From contig NZ_JARJNR010000001.1 of NCBI RefSeq assembly GCF_030143255.1, positions 124,001-188,000 on the forward strand: DNA of 64,000 nt. The letters are read 5' to 3'. Positions within the stretch are counted from its first letter, which is position 1; each line of letters starts with the position of its first letter. Of the stretch, positions 1 through 7,872 are shown in pieces. The notes under the pieces were generated by a model. It had not been told where the DNA came from, did no database searches, and saw only the letters and a program-made list of their open reading frames with translations. The stretch comes from Frigidibacter sp. SD6-1 (GTDB lineage Bacteria; Pseudomonadota; Alphaproteobacteria; Rhodobacterales; Rhodobacteraceae). The translations under genes and the position numbers were made by a program.

Positions 1-1
1 T

Positions 2-445
2 GGGCATTATGTCACGGCCGATCTGATGCGCCCTCGCGTCGATCTGAAGCTGAACATCGAGGCGATGGACCTGGCCGATGACAGCTTTGACCGTATCGTC
101 TGCTGCCAGATTCTCGAACATGTGGACGATCGCAAGGCGCTTGCGGAAATGTTCCGGGTACTGCGCCCAGGCGGGGTAGCCCTTCTGAATACGCCGGTGA
201 TCGAGGGCTGGGACGAAACATACGAGAATCCTGAAATCGACGGCGCTCGGATGCGCTTGCTGCATTTCGGCCAGGCCGATCACGTGCGCTATTACGGTCG
301 AGACCTGCGTGACCGGATAACGGCGGCCGGCTTTGCGCTGGAGGAATTCAACTCGGTCGAACCCGACGTTTCGACCTATGGCCTTTGGCGGGGCGAGCGG
401 ATCTTTCTCGCCCGCAAGCCCGCCCTGGGCACCATGAATATCTGA
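2..445 (+). CDS. SAM-dependent methyltransferase, 5' end missing
   Basis: This is the C-terminal 147 residues of a class I SAM-dependent methyltransferase (Methyltransf_11 type). The true start lies left of the window and the frame is open from base 2. The visible hallmarks are the acidic strand SFDRIVCCQILEHV (about residues 30-43) and the following VLRPGG turn, which is the usual post-core layout of the fold. The glycine-rich cofactor loop would lie in the missing part. The substrate cannot be read from what remains. The gene ends 12 bases before sdhB on the same strand, so the two are probably co-transcribed. The family call is firm and the role is unknown. Confidence 0.85.
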   Translation, partial: GHYVTADLMRPRVDLKLNIEAMDLADDSFDRIVCCQILEHVDDRKALAEMFRVLRPGGVALLNTPVIEGWDETYENPEIDGARMRLLHFGQADHVRYYGRDLRDRITAAGFALEEFNSVEPDVSTYGLWRGERIFLARKPALGTMNI

Positions 446-457
446 GACGAGGCACCG

Positions 458-1234
458 ATGGTCCAGTTCACCCTTCCCAAGAATTCCAAGGTCCGCGTCG
501 GCAAGACCTGGCCGAAGCCCGAGGGTAAGAATGTGCGGAAGTTCCGCATCTATCGCTGGGACCCGGACACCGGCGAGAACCCGCGGGTCGATACCTATTT
601 CCTCGACATGGACAAGTGCGGGCCGATGGTTCTGGACGCGCTGATCAAGATCAAGAACGAGGTCGATCCGACGCTGACCTTCCGCCGGTCGTGCCGGGAA
701 GGCATCTGCGGCTCCTGCGCGATGAACATCGACGGGATCAACACGCTGGCCTGCATCTATGGCCTCGACGAGGTGAAGGGCGATGTGGCGATCTATCCCT
801 TGCCGCACATGCCGGTGGTGAAGGACCTGATCCCCGACCTCACGCATTTTTATGCCCAGCATGCCTCGATCATGCCGTGGCTGGAGACCAAGACCAACCG
901 CCCAGCGAAGGAATGGCGCCAGTCGATCGAGGACCGCAAGAAGCTCGACGGGCTTTATGAATGCGTGATGTGCGCCTCCTGCTCGACCTCCTGCCCCTCC
1001 TACTGGTGGAACTCCGACCGCTACCTCGGCCCGGCCGCGCTTTTGCATGCCTATCGCTGGATCATCGATTCACGCGACGAGGCGACGGGCGACCGGCTCG
1101 ACGATCTTGAAGATCCGTTCAAGCTTTACCGCTGCCACACGATCATGAACTGCGCCAAGACCTGCCCCAAGGGGCTGAACCCGGCCAAGGCCATCGCCGA
1201 GATCAAGAAGATGATGGTCGAGCGGGTGGTCTGA
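458..1234 (+). CDS. sdhB: Succinate dehydrogenase iron-sulfur subunit
   Basis: SdhB (258 residues) carries electrons from the flavoprotein SdhA to ubiquinone in respiratory complex II of the TCA cycle and sits on the cytoplasmic face of the membrane. All cluster ligands are present: the ferredoxin-type [2Fe-2S] set C79, C84, C87 and C99 ([10 protein letters not shown]), then C169, C172, C175 and C179 ([11 protein letters not shown]) and C226, C232 and C236 for the [4Fe-4S] and [3Fe-4S] centres. The length is normal for the family. sdhC, sdhD and sdhA are not in the window and presumably lie to the left. A methyltransferase precedes the gene directly and a bactofilin-like gene follows one base after its stop. 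Confidence 0.98.
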   Translation: MVQFTLPKNSKVRVGKTWPKPEGKNVRKFRIYRWDPDTGENPRVDTYFLDMDKCGPMVLDALIKIKNEVDPTLTFRRSCREGICGSCAMNIDGINTLACIYGLDEVKGDVAIYPLPHMPVVKDLIPDLTHFYAQHASIMPWLETKTNRPAKEWRQSIEDRKKLDGLYECVMCASCSTSCPSYWWNSDRYLGPAALLHAYRWIIDSRDEATGDRLDDLEDPFKLYRCHTIMNCAKTCPKGLNPAKAIAEIKKMMVERVV

Positions 1235-1235
1235 G

Positions 1236-1487
1236 ATGGAACCGCAGGCGCCCCGGCGAGAGATGTATCCGGGCGACGCGCTGCTTGACGAGGATTGCAC
1301 TTTCGCCGGGGTGGTGGGCGGCGATCTGACCATCGCGCCGGGGCGCCGCGTCATTGTCGGCGGCATGGTTCAGGGCAACCTGATCGTCTCCGAAGGCGCC
1401 GAAGTGATCCTGCGCGGCATGATCGGCGGCGAGATCGTCACTCTCGGCGGCACGGTCTCGGGCCCCGGCATGGTGGCGCGGGGCTGA
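1236..1487 (+). CDS. Small bactofilin-like beta-helical protein
   Basis: An 83-residue protein whose body (about residues 24-80) is a run of short strands spaced by glycines: GGDLTIAPG, GGMVQGNLIVSEGAEVILRG, GGEIVTLGG. This is the layered pattern of bactofilins and other polymer-forming beta-helix proteins, but the protein is shorter than a typical bactofilin and lacks long tails. It starts one base after the sdhB stop (TGAGATG), so it is translationally linked to sdhB. A structural or scaffold role is inferred from the repeat pattern only. It may equally be a small soluble beta-helix of unknown use. Confidence 0.7.
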   Translation: MEPQAPRREMYPGDALLDEDCTFAGVVGGDLTIAPGRRVIVGGMVQGNLIVSEGAEVILRGMIGGEIVTLGGTVSGPGMVARG

Positions 1488-1496
1488 CGGCCCGCC

Positions 1497-1550
1497 TCAT
1501 GCTCCTGCAGGATGCCAATGATCTGCGTCCGTCGGTCGTGCCTTCTTCAT
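1497..1550 (-). CDS. Possible 17-residue micro-ORF
   Basis: ATG at 1550-1548 begins a short frame (MKKARPTDADHWHPAGA) that ends with TGA at 1499-1497. A GGAGAGG stretch lies about 6-12 bases upstream of the ATG, which is a fair ribosome-binding site. Nothing recognisable is encoded. It follows another micro-ORF (1612-1683) on the same strand, and both lie in the gap downstream of the phzF-like gene. It may be a decayed gene or a leader peptide. Confidence 0.2.
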   Translation of the reverse strand: MKKARPTDADHWHPAGA

Positions 1551-1611
1551 CGTCCGTCCTCTCCAAGGGCCGGACTCTAATCGCAGATGGAGGAAAAATC
1601 CCGTGGCAGGA

Positions 1612-1683
1612 CTAGGGGTCGAGGCTTTCGAGCAGGGCGTCGGTGCGTGCGACGCTGAGGTCGATGATGGATTGTGCGGCCAT
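1612..1683 (-). CDS. Possible 23-residue micro-ORF with its own promoter
   Basis: ATG at 1683-1681 opens a frame of 23 residues beginning MAAQSIIDLSVARTDALLES and ending in TAG at 1614-1612. It is preceded by GGGAGG four bases before the ATG, a good ribosome-binding site. Upstream on the same strand are TTGAAG and TAGTCT separated by 16 bases, a plausible -35/-10 pair. The TAGTCT box lies in a small CCGCC/GGCGG hairpin. The peptide looks amphipathic and matches nothing I know. It may be real but very small, or the remnant of a larger gene. Confidence 0.3.
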   Translation of the reverse strand: MAAQSIIDLSVARTDALLESLDP

Positions 1684-1723
1684 GATGCCTCCCGCCGCCA
1701 GACTAGCGGCGGTGCCGCAGGCT

Positions 1724-2563
1724 TCAAGCCGGATCGGGCAGGATGCGGGTGGCTCCCGTCAGGCGTACGCGGCCGCCGGGTTCGGTCGGGGCCTCCACCA
1801 GAATTTCACATGGCACGCCCATGTCCTCGCCCTGACGGATGGTGAAGCGACCGCCGGGCATTCCGGGCCAGCCGAGGTCGACCAGCGCGCCCGCAAGCGC
1901 CGCCGCCGCGGCCCCGGTCGCCGGGTCTTCGACCAGGCCGCCGATGGCGAAGGCATTGCGGACGTGAAAGAGCGTGGGGCCGTCCGCGACGGCAAGGCAG
2001 ATCGTGGTCAGCCGTTCGGTCTGCATGAGGGTCTTCACTGCGTCGAACGGATAGTCCATGGCCGCAAGCCGGGCGCGGTCCTTCAGGAAGAAAATCGGAT
2101 GGCGGTTTCCCGCGTCGCCGAGGCGCGGCGGCAGTCGTGGGTCGAGGTCGGCGTCCATCAGGCCGAAATGCCCCATGAGCGCCCCGCGCAATGCCGCATC
2201 AATCGGTTCCGACCGCGAGGGGGGCGAGGTCAGGGTCGCGTTGCCGCGTCCGTCGCTTTCAACGCTGATCTCGGCGCTGTTCAGCGTCAGGGCATAGCTG
2301 CCGGGGCCGTTCCGTTGCCCCAGCGCCGCCCCAAGCGCGATCGTGGCATGGCCGCAGAAGGCGACCTCGGCCTCTGGTGCGAAATAGCGCACGCGCCAGC
2401 CGCCACCGGGCAGGGGGGCGGCGAAGACGGTCTCCGCGTAACCCACATCGCGCGCGATCTGTTGCATGGCGGCAGGCGCGGGCATCTCTTCCGCGATCAT
2501 CACACCTGCAGGGTTTCCGCCCCGGCCTTCGGCGGTGAAGGCGGCGATACGTTGGACGGGCAT
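1724..2563 (-). CDS. PhzF-family isomerase/epimerase-like protein
   Basis: A 279-residue PhzF-fold enzyme. The PhzF family includes the phenazine-pathway isomerase and many proteins of unknown substrate; catalysis uses one glutamate for proton transfer. Here the catalytic glutamate is E44 in GYAETVF, followed by FCGHATIALG (about residues 69-78) and the C-terminal [13 protein letters not shown] motif, while the N-terminal GNPAGV sets the first half-barrel. The start at 2563 is chosen because AAGGAGA lies just upstream; a longer open frame to 2641 has no family similarity. No phenazine genes are nearby, so a housekeeping or detoxifying isomerase of unknown substrate is the safest description. 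Confidence 0.9.
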   Translation of the reverse strand: MPVQRIAAFTAEGRGGNPAGVMIAEEMPAPAAMQQIARDVGYAETVFAAPLPGGGWRVRYFAPEAEVAFCGHATIALGAALGQRNGPGSYALTLNSAEISVESDGRGNATLTSPPSRSEPIDAALRGALMGHFGLMDADLDPRLPPRLGDAGNRHPIFFLKDRARLAAMDYPFDAVKTLMQTERLTTICLAVADGPTLFHVRNAFAIGGLVEDPATGAAAAALAGALVDLGWPGMPGGRFTIRQGEDMGVPCEILVEAPTEPGGRVRLTGATRILPDPA

Positions 2564-2771
2564 GTCGTTCTCCTTTGTCGGTCCGGGCAGGCTAGCCGAG
2601 CCGCGCGCCAAGGGGCCAATGCAATCTTGTGACGGGCACAATCACGAACTTTCCCGATGGTAAGCTTGCGTCTGCTGCATGTCGGCTGTGCCGGTTCTCG
2701 CGTGGCGGAGAACGGCATCGAGGCATATCTTGGCGCGAGGGGAGGGTGGACGCCTGATCCGGAGGTGCGAG

Positions 2772-2942
2772 ATGCACAGAACCGACCGTCAAACCCAAAT
2801 GCCGAAATGCCCGGCCGACGTGCCGCTGCCGTTCCGCTACTATACACCGCAGCCGGACCGCGTGCCCTTCCTGCCCGCCCAGACGGCGGTCGAGCAGATG
2901 TACGCCTACTACAGCCCTGAGACCGCCGCCCGCGCGGCCTGA
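2772..2942 (+). CDS. Small conserved-type hypothetical protein
   Basis: A 56-residue protein starting MHRTDRQTQMPK and ending in a tyrosine-rich stretch (QMYAYYSPETAARAA). The ATG at 2772 has GGAGGTG seven bases upstream, so it is preferred over longer in-frame starts. There is no signal peptide or membrane segment. The body is proline-rich (PLPFRYYTPQPDRVPFLP). The layout resembles small uncharacterised proteins I associate with Rhodobacterales, but no function is known. It stands alone between the divergent phzF-like gene and the Asp-box protein gene. Confidence 0.65.
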   Translation: MHRTDRQTQMPKCPADVPLPFRYYTPQPDRVPFLPAQTAVEQMYAYYSPETAARAA

Positions 2943-3006
2943 CCGCTAGGTGTGATGGCACCGGCGTGGTAGGCTCGCCCCTGATCATCCAGCCGGGGAG
3001 GGGCCG

Positions 3007-4161
3007 ATGGACCGTGCCGTGACGCTTCTGGTCGGGACGACCAAGGGGTTGTTTCTGATCCGCAACCGTGGGCGGGGCGGCTGGTCGGTCTCCGGCCCGC
3101 ATTGCGACGGCTGGCCGATCAATCACGCCGTGGGCGATCCCGCCACGGGCACGATCTGGGCGGGCGGCGGCGGCGACTGGCACGGCGCCGGTGTCTGGCG
3201 GTCGGAGGACGACGGGGAGAGCTGGCAGGTCAGCAAGCTGACAAGCGGACAGATGGACGACTGGGCCGCAAACGATCCCGATTTCGCCGCGATGATCGGC
3301 TGGAAGGATGAACCCGCGCCCTTCGGCAAAGAGTTCGCGCAGGTCTGGTCGCTCGGGCTGGCGCATGGTGCGCTTCGGGCCGGGACGAAGCCCGCGACCC
3401 TTCTGGAAAGCCGCGATGGCGGGCGGACCTGGGCGCGGGTCGAGGGGCTGACCGGCCATCCCTCGCGCGCGGACTGGAACGGCGGGGCGGCGGGGCTGGT
3501 GCTGCATACGATCCTTGCCCATCCCACCGATCCGAAAAAGCTCTGGGTCGGCATTTCGGCGGCCGGGGTCTTTGCCAGTGAGGATGGCGGCAAGACATGG
3601 GACCGCCGCAACCGCCTGTCGAACGCCGAGGCCTGTGGCCATCACCATCACCCCGCCGCGCCCCGCGACGGCGAGGTCGGCCATTGCGTCCACAACATGA
3701 TGCGGGCGCCGGGCGGCGGCGACGTGATCTATCAGCAGAACCACCATGGCGTCTGGCGCAGCCCCGACGGCGGGCGCAGCTGGGAGGATGTGACCGAGGG
3801 CCTGCCCTCGACCTTCGGCTTCCCGATCCGCGTTCATCCCCGCGACCCTGATACGATCTGGACCCTGCCCCTGAACGGCGACAGCCAGGGCCGCTTCCCG
3901 CCCGGCGCCTCCGCCGCCGTCTGGCGGTCGCGCGATGCAGGCAGAAGCTGGCAGGCGATGCGCAAGGGGCTGCCGCAGGAAAATTGCTTCTTCACCGTCC
4001 TCAGGCAGGCGATGGCGGGCGACACCCACGATCCGGCGGGCATCTATTTCGGCACCAACTCCGGCTCGGTCTTCGCAAGCCTCGACGAAGGCGACAGCTG
4101 GCAGGAGGTGGCCCGCCATCTGCCGACGATCCTTGCGGTCGAGGTGCTGGAAGGCACCTAG
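3007..4161 (+). CDS. Sialidase-like Asp-box beta-propeller protein
   Basis: A 384-residue protein with six Asp-box motifs (S-x-D-x-G-x-[ST]-W) at about residues 66, 135, 191, 252, 308 and 358, for example SEDGGKTW and SPDGGRSW. These mark the blades of a BNR/sortilin-type beta-propeller. It is often annotated as an exo-alpha-sialidase or 'glycosyl hydrolase', but the arginine triad of true sialidases is not evident and there is no signal peptide, so sialidase activity should not be assumed. A histidine cluster (HHHH, residues 212-215) could bind metal. The ATG at 3007 follows GGGGAGGGG. A small membrane protein gene lies 42 bases downstream. Confidence 0.8.
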   Translation: MDRAVTLLVGTTKGLFLIRNRGRGGWSVSGPHCDGWPINHAVGDPATGTIWAGGGGDWHGAGVWRSEDDGESWQVSKLTSGQMDDWAANDPDFAAMIGWKDEPAPFGKEFAQVWSLGLAHGALRAGTKPATLLESRDGGRTWARVEGLTGHPSRADWNGGAAGLVLHTILAHPTDPKKLWVGISAAGVFASEDGGKTWDRRNRLSNAEACGHHHHPAAPRDGEVGHCVHNMMRAPGGGDVIYQQNHHGVWRSPDGGRSWEDVTEGLPSTFGFPIRVHPRDPDTIWTLPLNGDSQGRFPPGASAAVWRSRDAGRSWQAMRKGLPQENCFFTVLRQAMAGDTHDPAGIYFGTNSGSVFASLDEGDSWQEVARHLPTILAVEVLEGT

Positions 4162-4203
4162 GGGCTTGCGTCCGCGACAGAGCGAACACATGTCTCGGCG
4201 ATC

Positions 4204-4446
4204 ATGCCGATCCTCAGCCCCGAAACCCGTCTGGCAATCCGTGGCCGCGTCCGCCGCGCGCTGGTCAGGATCAACCGCCGCGTCCCGCCCGGTGCGCGGG
4301 CGATCCTCGGTCTTCTCCTCATCGTCGGCGGGACGTTCGGCTTCCTGCCGATCCTCGGCTTCTGGATGATCCCGCTCGGGATCGGCGTTGTCTGGCTGGA
4401 CGTGAGAGCCTGGCGCCGCCGTAACGGCCGTCAGGACAGGCTCTAG
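4204..4446 (+). CDS. Small two-segment membrane protein
   Basis: An 80-residue basic protein with a positively charged N-terminus (RLAIRGRVRRALVRINRR), then two adjacent hydrophobic segments (about residues 33-48 and 52-65) joined by a short turn, and a basic tail (RAWRRRNGRQDRL). The arrangement predicts a hairpin in the inner membrane with both ends in the cytoplasm. No family with known function is recognised. It lies 42 bases after the Asp-box protein gene on the same strand and may be co-transcribed with it. Confidence 0.65.
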   Translation: MPILSPETRLAIRGRVRRALVRINRRVPPGARAILGLLLIVGGTFGFLPILGFWMIPLGIGVVWLDVRAWRRRNGRQDRL

Positions 4447-4467
4447 GATCTCCGCGCCGCAGGTGGC

Positions 4468-5568
4468 TCATGCCGCTTCCAGTTGCGAATAGAGGTCGCG
4501 CAACTCCGACCGGCCCACGCCCGCGGCAGCGGCGAGTTGCTCGATAAAGGCGCGTGCCTCTGCCGTTGGCGCCCGCTCCGCCGCCGCTACAAGCAGCGCC
4601 ATGCGCACAAGCCGCTGGGATTCACCCGCGCCAAGATCACGCACCTGCCGCAACAGGGCGGCGGGTGGCGGAAGGGAGGCGGCCATTTCGATGAGCCGGG
4701 AGGCGTAATCGACGTCAAGCGGCATGCCGAGCGTTACGCGAGCGACGTTCTGTATGGCATCGAGCCCTTCGGACATCGGGTCACGGCCGACAAGCGCGGT
4801 TCTGGCCATGACCTCGAAAGCCAGCCGCAGTCCGGGCGCGAAATTGCTGACCTGGACATGGAAACTCGACGGTGACGCGTCGGCGCGAGCGTTCGTACCA
4901 CCATTGCCGGGGAACGCGCCGCCTTTGCGGCCCGCCAGAATCTCCCTGGCAGTAGGTTCCGGGCTGCGGTGGCCAACGGTTCGCCCGCTCATCTGCCCGG
5001 CACGGGCGATGGCGATGATCGCCAGAAAGCCAAGGCCGACCCCCACCGCGAGGACGTTCATGATCTTCGCTTCGAGATCGAGGACCGCTGGCGTCGGCAG
5101 ATCGACGTCAATCAGGCCACTCGCGCGCATCGCCGCAAGATCCTCGGGCGTCACGGAGAGATATTTGTCGGTCCCGCAGCGGTGCGGGGCAAGCACATAC
5201 TCCTTGGGAATCGTCCAGATCGGGATGACCCAAAGCACCATGATTCTGTCGTCGAGGCGGCAGACCGACAGCTGACCGACCGCCCCCATGGAGCGTTTGC
5301 TCGGCGCTATGAAAGAAAGCGTCTCCTTGCGCCCGTAGAAGAAAAGTCCCAAACCGCGCGGCCTGCCACTCGCGCCATCGTCGGACGACGCCCCCCGCGT
5401 GCCGAATCCGGCAGACGACCCCGGCATTCCGCTGTCAGCTTGGCTGGAGGAACCGCTGCCCGATCCGAAGCCGAAAAGCCTGAACCCACGAGAGCGGCCA
5501 CGTGCCTCGGCGTCGAGAGCCGAGAAGAGGAGGAAGGCAAGGAAAAGAAGGAGGAAATTCAGTTTCAT
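4468..5568 (-). CDS. Membrane protein with TerB-like C-terminal domain
   Basis: A 366-residue protein. Residues 1-20 form a signal peptide or membrane anchor, followed by a low-complexity Ser/Gly/Arg linker. A central region contains the hydrophobic segment VLAVGVGLGFLAIIAIARAG. The C-terminal 120 residues (LVRMALLVAAAERAPTAEARAFIEQLAAAAG) form helices with the spacing of TerB/DUF533-type tellurite-resistance-associated domains. I place the start at the ATG 5568; a GTG two codons upstream (5574) is also possible because neither has a strong ribosome-binding site. The function is unknown; TerB-type domains often sit on membrane-linked stress proteins. Confidence 0.6.
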   Translation of the reverse strand: MKLNFLLLFLAFLLFSALDAEARGRSRGFRLFGFGSGSGSSSQADSGMPGSSAGFGTRGASSDDGASGRPRGLGLFFYGRKETLSFIAPSKRSMGAVGQLSVCRLDDRIMVLWVIPIWTIPKEYVLAPHRCGTDKYLSVTPEDLAAMRASGLIDVDLPTPAVLDLEAKIMNVLAVGVGLGFLAIIAIARAGQMSGRTVGHRSPEPTAREILAGRKGGAFPGNGGTNARADASPSSFHVQVSNFAPGLRLAFEVMARTALVGRDPMSEGLDAIQNVARVTLGMPLDVDYASRLIEMAASLPPPAALLRQVRDLGAGESQRLVRMALLVAAAERAPTAEARAFIEQLAAAAGVGRSELRDLYSQLEAA

Positions 5569-5728
5569 GGACACGGTCTCGAACTGGTTACCGGCAAGGC
5601 GCTAGCAGGCGTTTGCGGCGAAATCTTGGCAAGAAATTCTCGCTTTGGATGAGCGGGCTACTCCGTGCCATTCGTGCCCGATGACGATGGATTCTTGACC
5701 CGACCGGCCGACGCGATAGGGATCGTTC

Positions 5729-5926
5729 ATGCCGCTTCTCCTGCTCATCCTTCTGCTTTCGGTCCTGCTCTATCTCTGGCTTGCGCGCCGGGGCACGACC
5801 TTGACGCGCGCCTGCCGCTGGCGGCGCGACTTGGGGGCGGGACCGGACAGCTATCGCTGCGCGGCTTGCGGCGCAACCTGCCAGGGCGAGCCGCGCGATT
5901 GCCTGGACCCGGCGCGATCCGGTTGA
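5729..5926 (+). CDS. Small membrane protein with CxxC motif
   Basis: A 65-residue protein. Residues 2-18 are a single hydrophobic helix (PLLLLILLLSVLLYLWLA), followed by a basic turn and a short soluble tail with YRCAACGATCQGEPRDC. The CxxC and two further cysteines could form a small zinc ribbon. The pattern 'RRGTTLTRACRWRRD...CAACGA' resembles small uncharacterised proteins I recall from Rhodobacterales. The ribosome-binding site is weak (TAGGGA). It lies 49 bases before the DUF1989 gene and may be its operon partner. Confidence 0.6.
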   Translation: MPLLLLILLLSVLLYLWLARRGTTLTRACRWRRDLGAGPDSYRCAACGATCQGEPRDCLDPARSG

Positions 5927-5975
5927 CCGCATTGGCCCGCCCCGGCAAGGATGGCAAGGCAATCGGAGGGCGGAC

Positions 5976-6842
5976 ATGAAGCTTCAGACGCCGGAAACCT
6001 TAGCCCCGAGCGATAGCGCCGCCCGCAAGGCGGTGGCGCCGGTCATCTGCTATCCGGTCGGGGGCCTGCCGCCTGCGCCCATGCCCCTTTATCAGGCTGC
6101 GCGCCCGTCGCTGCAGCGGGTCGCAGAGGTTCTGGTGCCGCCGCGCGAGGCGCGGTGCTTCGGGGTGCCTCAGGGCCACTTCTTCCGCATCCGTTCAGTC
6201 GAGGGGCCGCAGGTGGGCGATCTGAACCTGTGGAATGCCGCCGATCTGGGTGAGCGGTTCTATTCCGGCAAGACGCGCGCCCTTCACGGCACGCATCTGT
6301 CGACTGGCGACCGCATGTGGTCATCCTTCCCGGCGCTCCGCCCGATGGCGACCATCACCCATGACACGCTCGACTGGTACGGGTTCGATCGGTTCGGCGG
6401 CTCGGTCCACGATGTGATCGGCACGCGCTGCGATCCTTACACGCACAATCTGCTCAGCCACGGCGGCCAGTACCATCATTGCTGCCATTCGAACCTGACG
6501 CGCGCGCTTGCCGCCGAAACCGGGCTTTGTCCGCACGAGGCGGAAAAGCATGTGCATGATGTGCTGAACGTCTTCATGTGCACCGGCTTCACCCGCGACA
6601 CCGGGCAATATTTCATGAAAGCATCACCCGTCCGCCCCGGCGACTATCTGGAATTCTTTGCCGAGATCGACCTTCTGGGTGGGCTGTCGGCCTGTCCGGG
6701 GGGTGATTGTTCGGCCGAGCATTCCTCGGACACAGCCGCCTGCCACCCGCTTCTGGTCGAGATACTCCGGCCCGATCCTGCCGCGCTTGCGGGCTGGCAA
6801 CCGCCGCCGCCGAACGGCTATGACCGCAGCCACGGGCTTTGA
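5976..6842 (+). CDS. DUF1989 / urea-carboxylase-associated family protein
   Basis: A 288-residue member of the DUF1989 family, which includes proteins linked to urea carboxylase and aminomethyltransferase-type pathways. The family features visible are the central D-L-N-L-W segment (QVGDLNLWNA), the GTHLSTGDRMWSS stretch, and the conserved Cys/His-rich C-terminal half (SHGGQYHHCCHSNL, NVFMCTG). These Cys and His residues suggest metal binding. The start follows GGAGGGCGGAC. The neighbours on the opposite strand are an aldo/keto reductase and an SHMT-like enzyme. No urea carboxylase gene is in the window, so the substrate is unknown. Confidence 0.8.
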   Translation: MKLQTPETLAPSDSAARKAVAPVICYPVGGLPPAPMPLYQAARPSLQRVAEVLVPPREARCFGVPQGHFFRIRSVEGPQVGDLNLWNAADLGERFYSGKTRALHGTHLSTGDRMWSSFPALRPMATITHDTLDWYGFDRFGGSVHDVIGTRCDPYTHNLLSHGGQYHHCCHSNLTRALAAETGLCPHEAEKHVHDVLNVFMCTGFTRDTGQYFMKASPVRPGDYLEFFAEIDLLGGLSACPGGDCSAEHSSDTAACHPLLVEILRPDPAALAGWQPPPPNGYDRSHGL

Positions 6843-6845
6843 AGT

Positions 6846-7820
6846 TCAGCAGTAACGCTCGACCGCCAGAAGCTGGCCGTCGCCGTAGCGGTCGCCGGCC
6901 GCGAAGCCTGCGGGCAGGACGCGTTCGATTTCCGCCCGGTCGTCCGCGCTGAGGACCGGCAGCGACAACCATTCCCTCAGCCGCTCGGCCGCACGCGTGC
7001 CGGGGATCGGCACGACATGCGGACCCGCGCCCATCACCCATGACAGCGCGGTGGCGGGCACCGTCCAGCCGCGCGCCGCGCAGAAGGCGCGGAAAGGCTC
7101 GATCCGCGCCTGGTTCCGGTCGAAATAGGGCTGGGTGAAGCGCGGGTTCTGCGCGCGGAAACCGTCGGTGACGCTGTCGAAGGGCAGGGGGCGCTGCCCC
7201 AGCATCCCGCGCGCAAGCGGCGAGAAGGCGACGAACGTGACTCCCAGCCGCCCGCATTCCTGAATGAGCCCCAGTTCCGGCTGCCGCGACCAGAGCGAAT
7301 ATTCGTTCTGCACCGCAAGGCAGGGATGGATCGCATGTGCCTCGCGCAGGGTCTCCGGCGCCACCTCCGACAGGCCATAGCCGCCGATCTTTCCTTCGCG
7401 CTCCAGGTCCCGAAGCGTGCCGATCACCTCCTCCAGCGGCCGGGCATGTTCCCGCCGGTGGATGTAGAACAAATCCACCCGCTCCCGCCCCAGCCGCTTC
7501 AGCGATGCGTCCAGTTCGCTGCGCAGGTGGGCCGCCGAATTGTCGACGCGCCGGGGCGGACCGGCAACGAAGCTGGCCTTGGTGGCCAGGACGACCTCGG
7601 GCCTGCGAGAGGCGAGCCATGTGCCGATCACCGTCTCGCTGACGCCCATGCCATAGATGTTGGCCGTGTCGATGAAAGTGATCCCTGCCCCGTACATCGC
7701 GTCGAGGCAGGCGAGGCTCTCGGCCTCGGTCGTCGGCCCGAAGATCCCGCCAAAGGACATGGCGCCGAAACCGAGGGCAGAAATCGTCGGGCCGGTGTGG
7801 CCGAGGGAGAGCGTGCGCAT
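6846..7820 (-). CDS. Aldo/keto reductase
   Basis: A 324-residue NADPH-dependent aldo/keto reductase of the (beta/alpha)8 type. The catalytic tetrad is visible as D51 and Y56 (FIDTANIYG), K81 (VVLATKAS) and H121 (LFYIHRR). The C-terminal part carries the usual cofactor-phosphate region (VPIPGTRAAERLREW). The start at 7820 is chosen for AAAGGA upstream; a longer open frame to 7949 overlaps the SHMT-like gene and shows no family similarity. The substrate is unknown. It lies just downstream of the SHMT-like gene on the same strand, so the two probably form one operon. Confidence 0.9.
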   Translation of the reverse strand: MRTLSLGHTGPTISALGFGAMSFGGIFGPTTEAESLACLDAMYGAGITFIDTANIYGMGVSETVIGTWLASRRPEVVLATKASFVAGPPRRVDNSAAHLRSELDASLKRLGRERVDLFYIHRREHARPLEEVIGTLRDLEREGKIGGYGLSEVAPETLREAHAIHPCLAVQNEYSLWSRQPELGLIQECGRLGVTFVAFSPLARGMLGQRPLPFDSVTDGFRAQNPRFTQPYFDRNQARIEPFRAFCAARGWTVPATALSWVMGAGPHVVPIPGTRAAERLREWLSLPVLSADDRAEIERVLPAGFAAGDRYGDGQLLAVERYC

Positions 7821-7872
7821 GCAGGGTCCTTTCGCGGGGGGGAGGCCATCAGACACCGGCGAATCGGATCGT

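Noticed and set aside
3007-4161. True sialidase
   Set aside because: Asp boxes are present but there is no evident arginine triad or signal peptide, so only a propeller fold is claimed.
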